NCBI RefSeq assembly: GCF_900091315.1
Contig: NZ_FLSP01000008.1
Location: 62,001-126,000 of the forward strand
Source: Streptomyces sp. DI166
Lineage (GTDB): Bacteria; Actinomycetota; Actinomycetes; Streptomycetales; Streptomycetaceae
Length of the DNA: 64,000 nt
Direction: 5' to 3'
A program made the position numbers and the translations under genes. Under the pieces are notes generated by a model. That model was not told where the DNA came from, made no database searches, and saw nothing but the letters and a program-made list of their open reading frames with translations. Of the stretch, positions 52,071 through 61,183 are shown in pieces. Every line of letters starts with the position of its first letter. Position 1 is the first letter of the stretch.

Positions 52071-53728
52071 CCGAGCACCACCGCGTACCGAACGTTCCGG
52101 GCGCCCACCGCGCCCACCTCATCGACACCCCGGCCCCGGAGCCCACGGCCGCCGACATCCTGGAGGCGGCCCACGCCGAGGCGGCCGACCTGCTGGCCGG
52201 CGCACGCCGCGAGGCCCAGACGCTCAGGCGGGAGGCGACCTCCGCCGCCGCTCGGGCCGAGGCCGACGCCGAGGGCGCCCAGCAGCGCAAACTCGTCGCG
52301 GACCTGCACGTCCAGCAGGCCCATCAGGCGGCCGAGAAGCAGATCGCCGCCGCCCACGTTGCCCTGGCCCAGGCCCGAGAGGCCGCCGAGGAGATCCTGG
52401 CCGACGCCCGCACCACGGCCTCCCGGATGCGGGAGGCCGCCCAGGAGGAGCTCCAGCGCATCGAGCAGCGGACGGAGACGCTGCGGGAGCAGGCCGACGC
52501 CCGGGCCCGCCGCTGTGAGCAGACTGCCGAATCCTTCCGGCAGGCCACCGAGGCGGAGGCGGCCCGGCTGCTTGCCGAGGCACAGCGCCGCGCCGAGGCC
52601 CTGGTGGCCGACGCCCAGCAGCAGGCCGACGACACCAGCCGGAAGGCCGAGGCGGCTCTGGCCCGCGCCCGTCAGGAGAAGAACGAGGCGGACGCGCTGC
52701 TGGAGCAGGCCCGCACCGAGGTCGAGCAGCGCCAGGAGCGCGGCGAGAGGCTGACGAAGAAGCTGCCAACGTTCGCACTGTTCGCCGCGATCGGACTGAC
52801 GGCGTCGGGCGAGTGGCAGCTGGCCATGCTGGTCGGTTTCCCGGTGTGGGTGGCGCCACTGCTGCCGATCGCCATCGACGTCTACGTGGTCGCCGCCTTC
52901 CGGCGCCACCGCGACGCCTTCACTGCCATCAGCCTCATGGTGATCGCCAACGTACTGGTGCACCTCGCCGAGGCCGGGCTGTTCGGCGTCACCGGCACCG
53001 GTGAGGACATCAAGCCCACCTGGTGGCTGGTCGCCCTCGTCGTCTCCATCGGTCCGTTCGTCCTGTGGCGGGTCCACGCACTGCGCGACCAGCCCGCCAC
53101 CGCTGCTGTACCGGCCGCGCCCCCGGAGGCGGAGGTGGCAGTCCAACCGGCTGCGCCCGCCGCCGTACCGCCTGCTCTGCCGCCCGGTACGGGAACCGGT
53201 AATCCCGGCGGTGAAGGCCCCGCTACCACCACCGGTGAAAGCACGGTTACCGACACCGGTAGTCCGAGCGGTGAAAGCCCCGTCACCGGTGGCGGTAACC
53301 CGAGCGGTGAAAGCGCGGCTACCGGCGGCGGTAACGCCGCTGCGTCCACCGGCAGCGCGAGCGGTAACGGCTCCGGTGACGAAGCCGGGTCCGCAAACGG
53401 CGGGCCCGCCCCTGTCACCGCTGGCGGCCCGTCCGGCGAGCCCCGTGCGGCAGCTGGCAGCCGCAGGCGCCGCACCGAGCGCCGGGCCTCACGAAACTCC
53501 GGTAACCGCGCGGCGCGTGGTGCCGGGCGCGAGGAACTGCGCGATGCGGTCCGGGCACGGATCACTGCTCTGCTCACCGACGGCCAGACGCCGTCGCCCA
53601 CCGAGCTCGGCCGCGAGTTCGACGCGGATGCGGAGTGGGTCCGCAACCAGATCCGCGCGGTGAAGAAGACCCTCCCGGCCCAGTCGGCCACCGTCCCCGC
53701 CCGCCCCGCCACGGACGAGGAGGTCTGA
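52067..53728 (+). CDS. coiled-coil protein with DUF2637-like membrane domain
   Basis: 553 residues, GTG start. About 200 residues of Ala/Glu/Arg coiled coil (EAAHAEAADLLAGARREAQT onward) lead to four hydrophobic helices (about 233-350: FALFAAIGLTASGEWQLAML). This part resembles DUF2637/SpdB-like membrane proteins. A Gly/Ser/Thr low-complexity linker with repeated NPSGES-type units follows, then a basic helical tail with an HTH-like end (PSPTELGREFDADAEWVRNQ). It may anchor transferred DNA to the membrane. Confidence 0.7.
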   Translation: MTEHHRVPNVPGAHRAHLIDTPAPEPTAADILEAAHAEAADLLAGARREAQTLRREATSAAARAEADAEGAQQRKLVADLHVQQAHQAAEKQIAAAHVALAQAREAAEEILADARTTASRMREAAQEELQRIEQRTETLREQADARARRCEQTAESFRQATEAEAARLLAEAQRRAEALVADAQQQADDTSRKAEAALARARQEKNEADALLEQARTEVEQRQERGERLTKKLPTFALFAAIGLTASGEWQLAMLVGFPVWVAPLLPIAIDVYVVAAFRRHRDAFTAISLMVIANVLVHLAEAGLFGVTGTGEDIKPTWWLVALVVSIGPFVLWRVHALRDQPATAAVPAAPPEAEVAVQPAAPAAVPPALPPGTGTGNPGGEGPATTTGESTVTDTGSPSGESPVTGGGNPSGESAATGGGNAAASTGSASGNGSGDEAGSANGGPAPVTAGGPSGEPRAAAGSRRRRTERRASRNSGNRAARGAGREELRDAVRARITALLTDGQTPSPTELGREFDADAEWVRNQIRAVKKTLPAQSATVPARPATDEEV

Positions 53729-53934
53729 TGTTCTTCCGCCGTATCCGCCCCGCCCGCCGCCCCGCCGTCCGGCTGGTGCTGCCCCGACCGTCCCGTCCGC
53801 TGCCCGAGGTGCCGCCACTGCCGGAGGGCTGGCAGAGCGAGCCGGGGAACGGTGCCGAGCCGGACGCAGACGAGATCAAGGTGCGTGAGCGGCTGCTGGC
53901 CCTGCTCGGGGAGGTCGCGCGATGGCCTCGCTGA
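53728..53934 (+). CDS. small Pro/Arg-rich protein
   Basis: 68 residues. An Arg/Pro-rich N-terminus (FFRRIRPARRPAVRLVLPRP) is followed by a short acidic helix. It overlaps the previous stop (TGATG) and the next gene by 13 bases. The function is unknown. Confidence 0.55.
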   Translation: MFFRRIRPARRPAVRLVLPRPSRPLPEVPPLPEGWQSEPGNGAEPDADEIKVRERLLALLGEVARWPR

Positions 53935-54611
53935 ACAACACCACCGGGGCCGACGAGCCGTGGTGGGCCAGCGGGCAGACGGCCGAGCCGAGCCCGGTGG
54001 GCTGCTGGTCCCCCTGCCCGGTGGCCGCCGGCTGCCCGCTGCGTGCCGAAAGCGCGGTGCGCTGCGCGGTCACCGGCGACCAGCCGCCCCCGGCCCCGCC
54101 CGGCATGGCCCCGGACCTGGCCGAAGCCGTCAGCCACGACGTGGCGGTGGCCGTCACCGAGGCGGTCAGCCTGGCTGAGGTCGCAGCGGCCGTCGCCGAC
54201 CGCGCCCCCAGCCGCGACGACGGCAACGACGTGGACTGGGGGCGGCTGCAGCCCGTCCGCAACCTGCTGTCCATCGCGGTGGCCACCCTCGTGCCCGTCA
54301 ACCACACCACCGCCGCGCTCTGGGTCGCCGACAGCATCAGCCGCGGCGGGATCACCGCCCCCGTCTTCGCCCCGCTCGGTGCCGTGCTCGCCGGCACCGG
54401 CGCCGTCCTCCTCGGCCGCCTCGCCCCGGGCGTGATCGGCCTCGTGTGCGACCTGGCCTGGAAGGCGCTGGCCTGCACCGGCCGGGGCCTGGTGCGCCTG
54501 GTGCGCTCGCCCCGCGGCTGGATCATCACCCGCCCCGCGCTGTGGGCCGCCGGCATCGGCGTCCTGATCGTCTCCTGGCGCGCTGCCAACCACTTCCTGA
54601 CTGGAGCTTGA
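53922..54611 (+). CDS. membrane protein of unknown function
   Basis: 229 residues. A Cys-containing N-terminal part (GCWSPCPVAAGCPLRAE, which could bind metal) is followed by three to four hydrophobic segments to the C-terminus. It belongs to the GntR-controlled operon, between the coiled-coil protein and the FtsK-like ATPase, so a role in a transfer channel is plausible but not shown. Confidence 0.65.
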   Translation: MASLNNTTGADEPWWASGQTAEPSPVGCWSPCPVAAGCPLRAESAVRCAVTGDQPPPAPPGMAPDLAEAVSHDVAVAVTEAVSLAEVAAAVADRAPSRDDGNDVDWGRLQPVRNLLSIAVATLVPVNHTTAALWVADSISRGGITAPVFAPLGAVLAGTGAVLLGRLAPGVIGLVCDLAWKALACTGRGLVRLVRSPRGWIITRPALWAAGIGVLIVSWRAANHFLTGA

Positions 54612-54613
54612 CC

Positions 54614-55114
54614 GTGTTCGACAACTCCCCCGCCAACGCCGGTTTCGGCGCCCTGGTCTTCGGCGCCATCGCCACCGTCGCGATCATCGCCGGGTTCAAG
54701 TACAAGCTGCTGCGCAACAAGAAGACGCTGATCCTGGTGGGCTTCTTCATGCTGCTGATCACCGTCAACTCCGGCGGATTCCTCGGCGAGATCGCAGGCG
54801 CCCTGCGCCACGGCATGAACGTCGCCGGGCAGGAAGCCGTGGACAAGACCGCCGGGGCCGCGACGGCCGCCAACCCGCCCCGCACCGCCGTCACCCCTGT
54901 CTCTGCCGGCGGCGCGGCCATCGGCATGACAGGCATCACCTGGTACGTCATCAAGCTCATCGCCGCTCGCGGCAAGCCCAAGGACTGGAAGGAAATGGTC
55001 GGCGGCACCCTCGTGGCCATCTGCTACGGCACCAGCCTGGGCTTCATGGGCTGGATCGTCAGCGCCACCACCCTGACCGGCAACAACATCGGCCTGTACG
55101 TCTTCGGCGGCTGA
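54614..55114 (+). CDS. membrane protein of unknown function
   Basis: 166 residues, GTG start two bases after the previous stop. Four hydrophobic helices (LVFGAIATVAIIAGF, LILVGFFMLLITV, GMTGITWYVIKLIAA, YGTSLGFMGWIVSATTL). Short loops and size recall small conjugation membrane subunits, but no family was recognised. Confidence 0.65.
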   Translation: MFDNSPANAGFGALVFGAIATVAIIAGFKYKLLRNKKTLILVGFFMLLITVNSGGFLGEIAGALRHGMNVAGQEAVDKTAGAATAANPPRTAVTPVSAGGAAIGMTGITWYVIKLIAARGKPKDWKEMVGGTLVAICYGTSLGFMGWIVSATTLTGNNIGLYVFGG

Positions 55115-55208
55115 GCCGCCGCTCTCTCGCAGCGCCTCCGCCGCCGGAACCCGCGCCCCTTTTCCTCGTTTTTCTTCCTGCCCCGCGCATTTCTGGAGCA
55201 CCCCAGCC

Positions 55209-57506
55209 ATGACCAGCCACGACCACGGCCCCCTCCTGCCCGAAGTCATCGTGTATGACGGCGAGTTCGTCGACGATGACGCGGAGCCGCAGCCGGGCGC
55301 CGGCCCGGCACCGGCCGCAGCGCGCCGACAGACGGCCCGGCGCATCGCCCACGCGGCGGCCACCGCCGCCCGCTTCATCACCGGCCGCACCCTGCCCGGC
55401 CTGCGAAACGCCTGGGCCCTTACCGTGCATTGGGCCGCGCTGCGCTACATGACCGGCGACGAGATCCGCCGCCGCATCGTCAAGAAGCAGCTCGACCACT
55501 ACACCGAGCGCCGCGACGACGCCCGCACCGCCCGGGACACCACGCTCAAGCAGATGTCCAAGCTGGTGGACAAGGCGGCCGACGACGGCCTGAGCGGCCC
55601 GGAGAAAAACCGTTTGCGCGATCTGGGGGCCGAGGCCGATCGCCGCCGCAACGGGCTGGCCGTCCTGAACGCCCTGCCGTTCACGCCGACCCAGCCCACC
55701 GCCGAGCAGATCACCCGGTGGCGCGGGAGTCGTGGCGCCGTCCGCTTCACCTGCCTGGTGGTACCCGCCCTGGGCGCCCTGGCCACCGTCACCGCCGCCG
55801 CCCCCCTGTCCGCGCTGATCACCGGCCCGGCCCTGCTCGGCGGCGGCTGGTGGCTCACCCGCCACCCGATCCCGCTCACCACTCGGCCCATCCCCGCCGA
55901 GCTGCTCATCCCCGAACTCGACGCGCCCGCCGACTACCAGCTCGACGAACCCCGCACCGCACCGCAGCCTGAGGCCAACCAGGCCGAGCCCGCCGAACCG
56001 TCGGCCGTCCAGGGAGAGGAGGAGCAGGAGCCCGGCTCGCTCGCCGAGGCCCGCACGGGCGAGCAGGCCGCCGCCGTGCTCGCCATCGCGATCCGGGCCG
56101 AGGGCCGGGACCTCGCCGAGGTAGCCAAAGCGGTCGAGGAGCCGTGGGGCTGGTCGTTCTACGTGCGGTTCTCCACCGGCAGCCCGGACGAGCTGAACAA
56201 GGACGACGTCTACAAGGGCCTGATCACCCGCCTGAGGCTGCGCCGCAACGGGCTGCTCGTCGAGGGCGACCCCGAGGCCGGGGACAGCGCGTTCGTCCGC
56301 GCCCTGCTGCGCGATCCCTTCTCGCCGGAGGTCGTCGGCCCGCTGCCGTACCGGCCGCCGCTGTCGATGTCCATTTTGGACGCGGCCGACTTCGGCGTGG
56401 CCATGGACGGCACCCCGCTGGTGTTCTCCTTGGCCGGGCTGATGATGCTGATGGTCGCCGATTCCGGCGGCGGCAAGTCCGGCGTCATGCTCGCGCTCGC
56501 CGAAGCCGCCACCGCCTGCCGCGACGCCGTGGTGTTCAACATCGACCCGGCCGGCACCGGCGTCGGCGCCCTGGGCGAGGCGATCACGCTGTCGGCGTGC
56601 ATGGACGACGAGCTGATCCAGGCTGTGCTGGACTTCCTGCTTCAGTGGTGTGCGGCCCGCGCTCGCCAGCGCGCCCGCTACGGCTGGGGCAACAAGTGGC
56701 GGGTCAGCGAAGAGCACCCGGCCGTCGTGGTGTACGTCGACGAGTGGCCGCAGCTGAGCGACGAGGCCAAGGTGAAGCTGGTGCGCGCGATGCTGCTCGG
56801 CCGCAAGGAAGCCCTGTGGTTCGAGGCCGACAGCCAGTTCGGCACCCGTGAGCACCTCGGCCAGGCCATCGGACCCAAGCTGTCCACCCGCCTGCTGGGC
56901 GCCTGCCGCCGCGTGGACGTCACCGAACTCCTCGGCGGCGGCGCCATCGCCGAGGGCTACCGCGCGGACCTGTTGCAGGCCGCCACCCACACCCAGGTCA
57001 ACGACGCCGGCCAGATCTACGCCCAGGGCCTGCCCGGCCTGCCCAACCGGCCCATCCGCTACAAGGTCCGCGAGGTCAGCGACGCCCAGGCCGCCCGGCT
57101 CGGCGCCGAACGCGCCGCCGCCGGACTGCCCGACCTGACCCACACCCTTACCGAGGCCGGGCTGTGGCAGACCTACCAGGATCTGCTCGCCCGCTGCCGC
57201 GCCGACACCACGCCGCCGCCCGCGCCGGCCATCCTGCTCACCGTGCGCGAAGCCTTCCGCGCCGAGCACGATCCCGATGCCCTGACCGTCGCCCAGCTCG
57301 CCGAGCACCTGCGCGCCGACGACGCCGACCGGTGGGGCCGGTGGGACAACCGCGCCGACCGGCTCGCCATGATCGGCCGCCACCTGCGCAAGGCGCTCAC
57401 CGACGCCGGGGTGGAACTGGCCTCCACCCGGCTGCGGCACCTGTCCGGCGAGCCCACCGGCTACCTCCTGTCCGACGTCAGGACCGCGCTCACGGCGTTT
57501 TCGTGA
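55209..57506 (+). CDS. FtsK/TraB-like DNA translocase ATPase
   Basis: 765 residues. An N-terminal helical domain has two hydrophobic segments near 175-215 (TCLVVPALGALATVTAAAPL). The ATPase core has Walker A ADSGGGKS (417-424) and Walker B VVVYVDEWPQL. A winged-helix-like C-terminus of about 120 residues (ALTVAQLAEHLRADDADRW) could be the DNA-recognition gamma domain. It is the largest transfer-type gene of the island and probably moves double-stranded DNA, as TraB does in Streptomyces plasmids. Confidence 0.82.
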   Translation: MTSHDHGPLLPEVIVYDGEFVDDDAEPQPGAGPAPAAARRQTARRIAHAAATAARFITGRTLPGLRNAWALTVHWAALRYMTGDEIRRRIVKKQLDHYTERRDDARTARDTTLKQMSKLVDKAADDGLSGPEKNRLRDLGAEADRRRNGLAVLNALPFTPTQPTAEQITRWRGSRGAVRFTCLVVPALGALATVTAAAPLSALITGPALLGGGWWLTRHPIPLTTRPIPAELLIPELDAPADYQLDEPRTAPQPEANQAEPAEPSAVQGEEEQEPGSLAEARTGEQAAAVLAIAIRAEGRDLAEVAKAVEEPWGWSFYVRFSTGSPDELNKDDVYKGLITRLRLRRNGLLVEGDPEAGDSAFVRALLRDPFSPEVVGPLPYRPPLSMSILDAADFGVAMDGTPLVFSLAGLMMLMVADSGGGKSGVMLALAEAATACRDAVVFNIDPAGTGVGALGEAITLSACMDDELIQAVLDFLLQWCAARARQRARYGWGNKWRVSEEHPAVVVYVDEWPQLSDEAKVKLVRAMLLGRKEALWFEADSQFGTREHLGQAIGPKLSTRLLGACRRVDVTELLGGGAIAEGYRADLLQAATHTQVNDAGQIYAQGLPGLPNRPIRYKVREVSDAQAARLGAERAAAGLPDLTHTLTEAGLWQTYQDLLARCRADTTPPPAPAILLTVREAFRAEHDPDALTVAQLAEHLRADDADRWGRWDNRADRLAMIGRHLRKALTDAGVELASTRLRHLSGEPTGYLLSDVRTALTAFS

Positions 57507-57515
57507 CCTGCCCGC

Positions 57516-57558
57516 GGCCTGCCGCCGCATTGCCGGTCCGGCAGGCCGGCGGCAGGCC
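57516..57558 (+). terminator. nested hairpin after the FtsK-like gene
   Basis: An 11-base stem (GGCCTGCCGCC with its complement) encloses a smaller TGCCG/CGGCA hairpin. It lies ten bases after the stop and probably ends the operon. Confidence 0.65.
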
Positions 57559-57714
57559 GTCGTACAGGTTCTGACCTGCGGCGACAGGTTCCGCAGGCCA
57601 ATCGTGCCCACCCCCGCTTCCGGCCGGTTTCGCCGCTCCCGGACCTGCCTGTCCGGGCGCGCCGTGACCGCCCGGCTGCCTGGCCGAGCCCCTACCGCTT
57701 GTTGCGAGGAGACC

Positions 57715-58161
57715 GTGACCAACCCCGACACCCACACCGCGTACGAGCGGTGGAAGGCGCTGCAGCCGATCACCCGCCCCGGCGACGTGCCGATTACGAC
57801 GCCGATCGCGTGGATGGAAAACCGCCGCGGCGACCATTCGCTGGCGCTGATGCTCAGCCGCAGTGATCCCACCCGACACGGCGCCACCGACGCGCTGGCC
57901 TGCCTCGCCCTGGGCGAGGCCATCCGCACCGAGCTGGGCCACTACCGCGGCTCGCTCGTCCACGACGCCCGCCGCCGCGGCGCCACCTGGCAGCAGATCG
58001 CCGACGCGCTCGACACCGACGTGGACACCGCTCAGCAGCTGCTGAGCGACTGGGCCGACGGCCAGCACCGCCTCTACCAGTCCACCCCCGCCGGCGGCCA
58101 CCGCATCGGCCTGAGCACTGCCGACCACCAGGCCGTCCTGGACCTCATCCCTGACCACTGA
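57715..58161 (+). CDS. small HTH-like protein of unknown function
   Basis: 148 residues, GTG start with GAGGA four bases before it. The region ATWQQIADALDTDVDTAQQL resembles a helix-turn-helix. It resembles other small island proteins in style but no family was recognised. Confidence 0.65.
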   Translation: MTNPDTHTAYERWKALQPITRPGDVPITTPIAWMENRRGDHSLALMLSRSDPTRHGATDALACLALGEAIRTELGHYRGSLVHDARRRGATWQQIADALDTDVDTAQQLLSDWADGQHRLYQSTPAGGHRIGLSTADHQAVLDLIPDH

Positions 58162-58180
58162 TCTTCAAGGAGAGAGCACC

Positions 58181-58399
58181 GTGACCTCCCGCACCCCGGC
58201 CGTCTTCGCCACCACCGGCGGCGCCCAGCCCGTCAATGTCCGGCTGATGGGCGCCGACCGCGCCATCCGCACGCTGGTCGCCGCCCTCCGGCAGGCCACC
58301 GCCTGCGGCCCGGCCAGCTACCGGCCCATGCGCGACGGCAACGGCACCCGCGCCTACCTGTCGGTCATCGTCCCCGCCGAGACGGCACCGGGCCTGTGA
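58181..58399 (+). CDS. small protein of unknown function
   Basis: 72 residues, GTG start with AAGGAGAG upstream. Compact alpha/beta sequence with ADRAIRTLVAALRQATACGP. No motif was recognised. It lies between the HTH-like gene and the recombinase genes. Confidence 0.6.
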   Translation: MTSRTPAVFATTGGAQPVNVRLMGADRAIRTLVAALRQATACGPASYRPMRDGNGTRAYLSVIVPAETAPGL

Positions 58400-58503
58400 C
58401 CCACCGCCCGCTGACCGGCGCCGCCCATCCCGCCCGGCGACCTTGACCGGGCCTGTCACCTACCCGATCTGCGGCACTCCGCCGCCCTGCTGAAAGGCTT
58501 CCC

Positions 58504-59634
58504 ATGCCTGAGAACACCCCCGGCCCCGTCGTCCGCTTCCGCCCGGCGGTCGGCCGTGAACGCACCTACGACTTCGCCCAGCTGCCCTGCCCGCCGCTGC
58601 ACGCACCGCTGGCCGCCGCCCTGGAGGCCCGCCTGGCCCCGGCCGGCGGGATGCTCACCCTCGCCAGCGCGGACACCTACTTCGGGACCATCCGCCGCTT
58701 CCTGTCCTTCCTGAGCATGCAGGACAAGCCGCTTGCGTGCCTGGCCGATGTGGAGCCCGACCACCTGTACACCTACCGCGAACTCGAGGGGGCCACCCGC
58801 ACGGCGGCGGGCATCGGGCGTGAACTCGCCCAACTGTGCCGCCTGCTGCAGGACGCCCCGTACGGGTCCCTGCACCCCAAGGTGTGGGACCTGGTCAAGG
58901 CCCCCCGGAAGATCACCGGGCCGATGCCGCCCCGGACCCCGGTGCCGCTCTACTCCCAGCGCGAGTACACCGCGCTGCTCCAGACGGCCCGCACCGACGC
59001 GGCCCGGATCACCGCCCGCCTCACCGCGTCCGAACAGCTCCTGGCCGCGTTCCGCGCCGCCCCGGACACGCTCGGCAAGGAGGAGCTGGACACGGCCCGC
59101 CTGCTGGAGGCGATGGACCGCACCGGCCGCATCCCCCACGTCGAAGGCCGGCGCAAGCAGGACACGGCGCGGCTGCTCTTCCTCACCTTGGCCGACGCGG
59201 CCCCACTGTTCGTGCTGTCCCTGGCCCTGGGCCGACTGCGGGTCACCGAGGCGGTCGACCTGCCTGCCCAGCACATGGTGGCCAACGGCCACGTCGACGT
59301 CCGTATCACCCAGCGCAAGGTGGGCCCCGTGCAGTGCACGTGGGAGATCCGGGGCGAGGGCCACGACCCGCTGGCCCGCGCGGGCGACTTCTACCTCCTG
59401 CTGCACCGGCTCACCGCGCGCAGCCGCCGATTCTCCGGCACACCGCAGCTGTGGAACCTGTGGACCGGCCGCAGCGCCAACCTCAGCGGCCACGCCCCGC
59501 TTTCGCGCAACTCCGTCTCGCCGCTGCTGCACACCTGGGCCCACCGGCGCCACCTGACCGCCGACGACGGCCAGCCCCTCACCGTGCAGATGCCCCGGCT
59601 GCGGGCCACCGCCAAGGCCCTCGCCCGGGGCTGA
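58504..59634 (+). CDS. tyrosine-recombinase-like protein, catalytic C-terminus missing
   Basis: 376 residues. One N-terminal module (about 9-130) matches the modules repeated in the third recombinase. A recombinase-type domain follows, with Arg246 in GRLRVTEAVDL. The chain stops just after MPRLRAT, where active enzymes have the HxxR motif. The His is absent and the Tyr region is missing entirely. It is either a non-catalytic partner or a truncated copy. It starts a row of four genes. Confidence 0.75.
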   Translation: MPENTPGPVVRFRPAVGRERTYDFAQLPCPPLHAPLAAALEARLAPAGGMLTLASADTYFGTIRRFLSFLSMQDKPLACLADVEPDHLYTYRELEGATRTAAGIGRELAQLCRLLQDAPYGSLHPKVWDLVKAPRKITGPMPPRTPVPLYSQREYTALLQTARTDAARITARLTASEQLLAAFRAAPDTLGKEELDTARLLEAMDRTGRIPHVEGRRKQDTARLLFLTLADAAPLFVLSLALGRLRVTEAVDLPAQHMVANGHVDVRITQRKVGPVQCTWEIRGEGHDPLARAGDFYLLLHRLTARSRRFSGTPQLWNLWTGRSANLSGHAPLSRNSVSPLLHTWAHRRHLTADDGQPLTVQMPRLRATAKALARG

Positions 59635-59698
59635 TCCGGCCATTCCCCCCGGGCGGGCTGCCCGGCTCCTTCTCCACAGCAACACGACGACTGGAACC

Positions 59699-61183
59699 AT
59701 GACCGAACTTCTCTGGCGGGTGTTCTACACCCGCCGCGACCTGCCCCGGCCGCAAACAGCGGACCCGCTGATCGACACCCTGTGGGATCTCGACGAGTGG
59801 CTGCACGACCACAAGGTCCTCGACGGCACCCCCTACCTGATCAGCCCCGACGGCCGCTACGACACCCAGCTGAACGAGTACTTCACCACGGAGCTGGCCG
59901 GCTCCCCGGAGGACACCCAGCGCGCCCACGCCTCCGACCTGAAGCTGTGGCTGAACTTCCTTTGGCGCAGCCGGAACCGCACGGACTGGCGTCATGCCAC
60001 GCCCCAGGACCGCGCCGCGTACAAGCAGTGGCGTACGGCGGACCCGCGCGGCCCGCACGTCGACTGGACCACCTGGGACCGGGAGGTGGCCTCGGTCAAC
60101 TCCTTCTACAAGTGGGCCGTCCACCCGCGCCGGAAGTACGCGGCGGAGAACCCGATCGTGCAGCGCGAGAGCCGCGCCCGCGACGCCCATGGCCGCCGCG
60201 GCGGCGGCCAGACCCCGGCGGAGGCTTCCCACACTGGGCCGCGCAAGGAGGTCGTCTGGCTCACCCCGCACATGTACCGCACGTGGCGGGACTTGGGCCT
60301 GCGCGGTCTGACCTGCGAGGGGCTGGCCGACCGCTCGTTCCGCGGCCGGTTCGCCGCCCGCAACGGCACCTATTGCGATCTGATGATCCGTACCGGTCTG
60401 CGGTTGTGCGAGCAGACCTCGCTGTCCGTCTTCGAGCTGCCGCACCCGGTGCCGGGCCAGCAGAACGTGCGGACCTGGCTGCCGTGGCGGATCGCGAAAT
60501 GGGGCTCCGCGAGGTGGGTGTACCTGCCCGCCTCCTCGCTCAAGGCGGTGTGGGACTACGTCGAGATGGAGCGGGCCGAGGCGATCGAGGACGCCCGCGA
60601 CGCCGGCGTGTACGACCGCATCCGGGACCCGCTCATCATCACCGACCGCGCCAAGCCGTTCGTCATGGTCGACGGTGAGCGGCTGACCGTGGACCAGCTC
60701 GGGCATGCCGAGCGGCGACGGCTGCTGATCGACACCCCGGACGGGCTGGAGCCCGCCGCACTGTGGATCAACGAGAACGGCCTGCCCAGCAAGGGCTCGT
60801 GCTGGCAGGAAGTGTTCAAGACGGCCAACAAGCGCACCCGGCGGCTCCGCCTGGCGGTGCGGGCCCATCCGCATGCCCTGCGCCACTCCTACGCCGTCAT
60901 CACCCTCGAACAGCTGTGGCGGGGCCACATCCAGGACCTGGCCGAGATGAATCCCGCCCAGCGGCGCACCCACCAGATGATCTTCGGCGATCCGCTCAAC
61001 TGGGTTCGCCTTCGGCTCGGACACCGCAGCGTCACCACCACGCTCCGGTACCTGCACGCGCTGCAGGAGCTGGAGCTGGAGACCCGCCTCGCCCTGATTC
61101 CGAACGACTGGGAGCCCACCGGCGTCGACTCCGACGAGTCGGAGCCCGGGGCCGACCACGACCTGGAGGTTTTCTCCCGATGA
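59699..61183 (+). CDS. tyrosine recombinase/integrase, catalytically complete
   Basis: 494 residues. The catalytic residues are all present: Arg235 (RTGLRLCEQ), Lys267 (IAKWGS), His392 and Arg395 (HPHALRHSY), His442 (LGHRSVTTT) and Tyr451. It is the only one of the three recombinase-like genes with a full site, so it probably does the cleavage while the others assist. The stop overlaps the next ATG (ATGA). Confidence 0.9.
   Translation: MTELLWRVFYTRRDLPRPQTADPLIDTLWDLDEWLHDHKVLDGTPYLISPDGRYDTQLNEYFTTELAGSPEDTQRAHASDLKLWLNFLWRSRNRTDWRHATPQDRAAYKQWRTADPRGPHVDWTTWDREVASVNSFYKWAVHPRRKYAAENPIVQRESRARDAHGRRGGGQTPAEASHTGPRKEVVWLTPHMYRTWRDLGLRGLTCEGLADRSFRGRFAARNGTYCDLMIRTGLRLCEQTSLSVFELPHPVPGQQNVRTWLPWRIAKWGSARWVYLPASSLKAVWDYVEMERAEAIEDARDAGVYDRIRDPLIITDRAKPFVMVDGERLTVDQLGHAERRRLLIDTPDGLEPAALWINENGLPSKGSCWQEVFKTANKRTRRLRLAVRAHPHALRHSYAVITLEQLWRGHIQDLAEMNPAQRRTHQMIFGDPLNWVRLRLGHRSVTTTLRYLHALQELELETRLALIPNDWEPTGVDSDESEPGADHDLEVFSR

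Noticed and set aside
53200..53350. CRISPR-like repeat run
   Set aside because: The repeated CGGTGAAAGC/GGTAAC units are irregular and in frame with a Gly/Ser/Thr-rich linker of a long gene; no uniform spacers.
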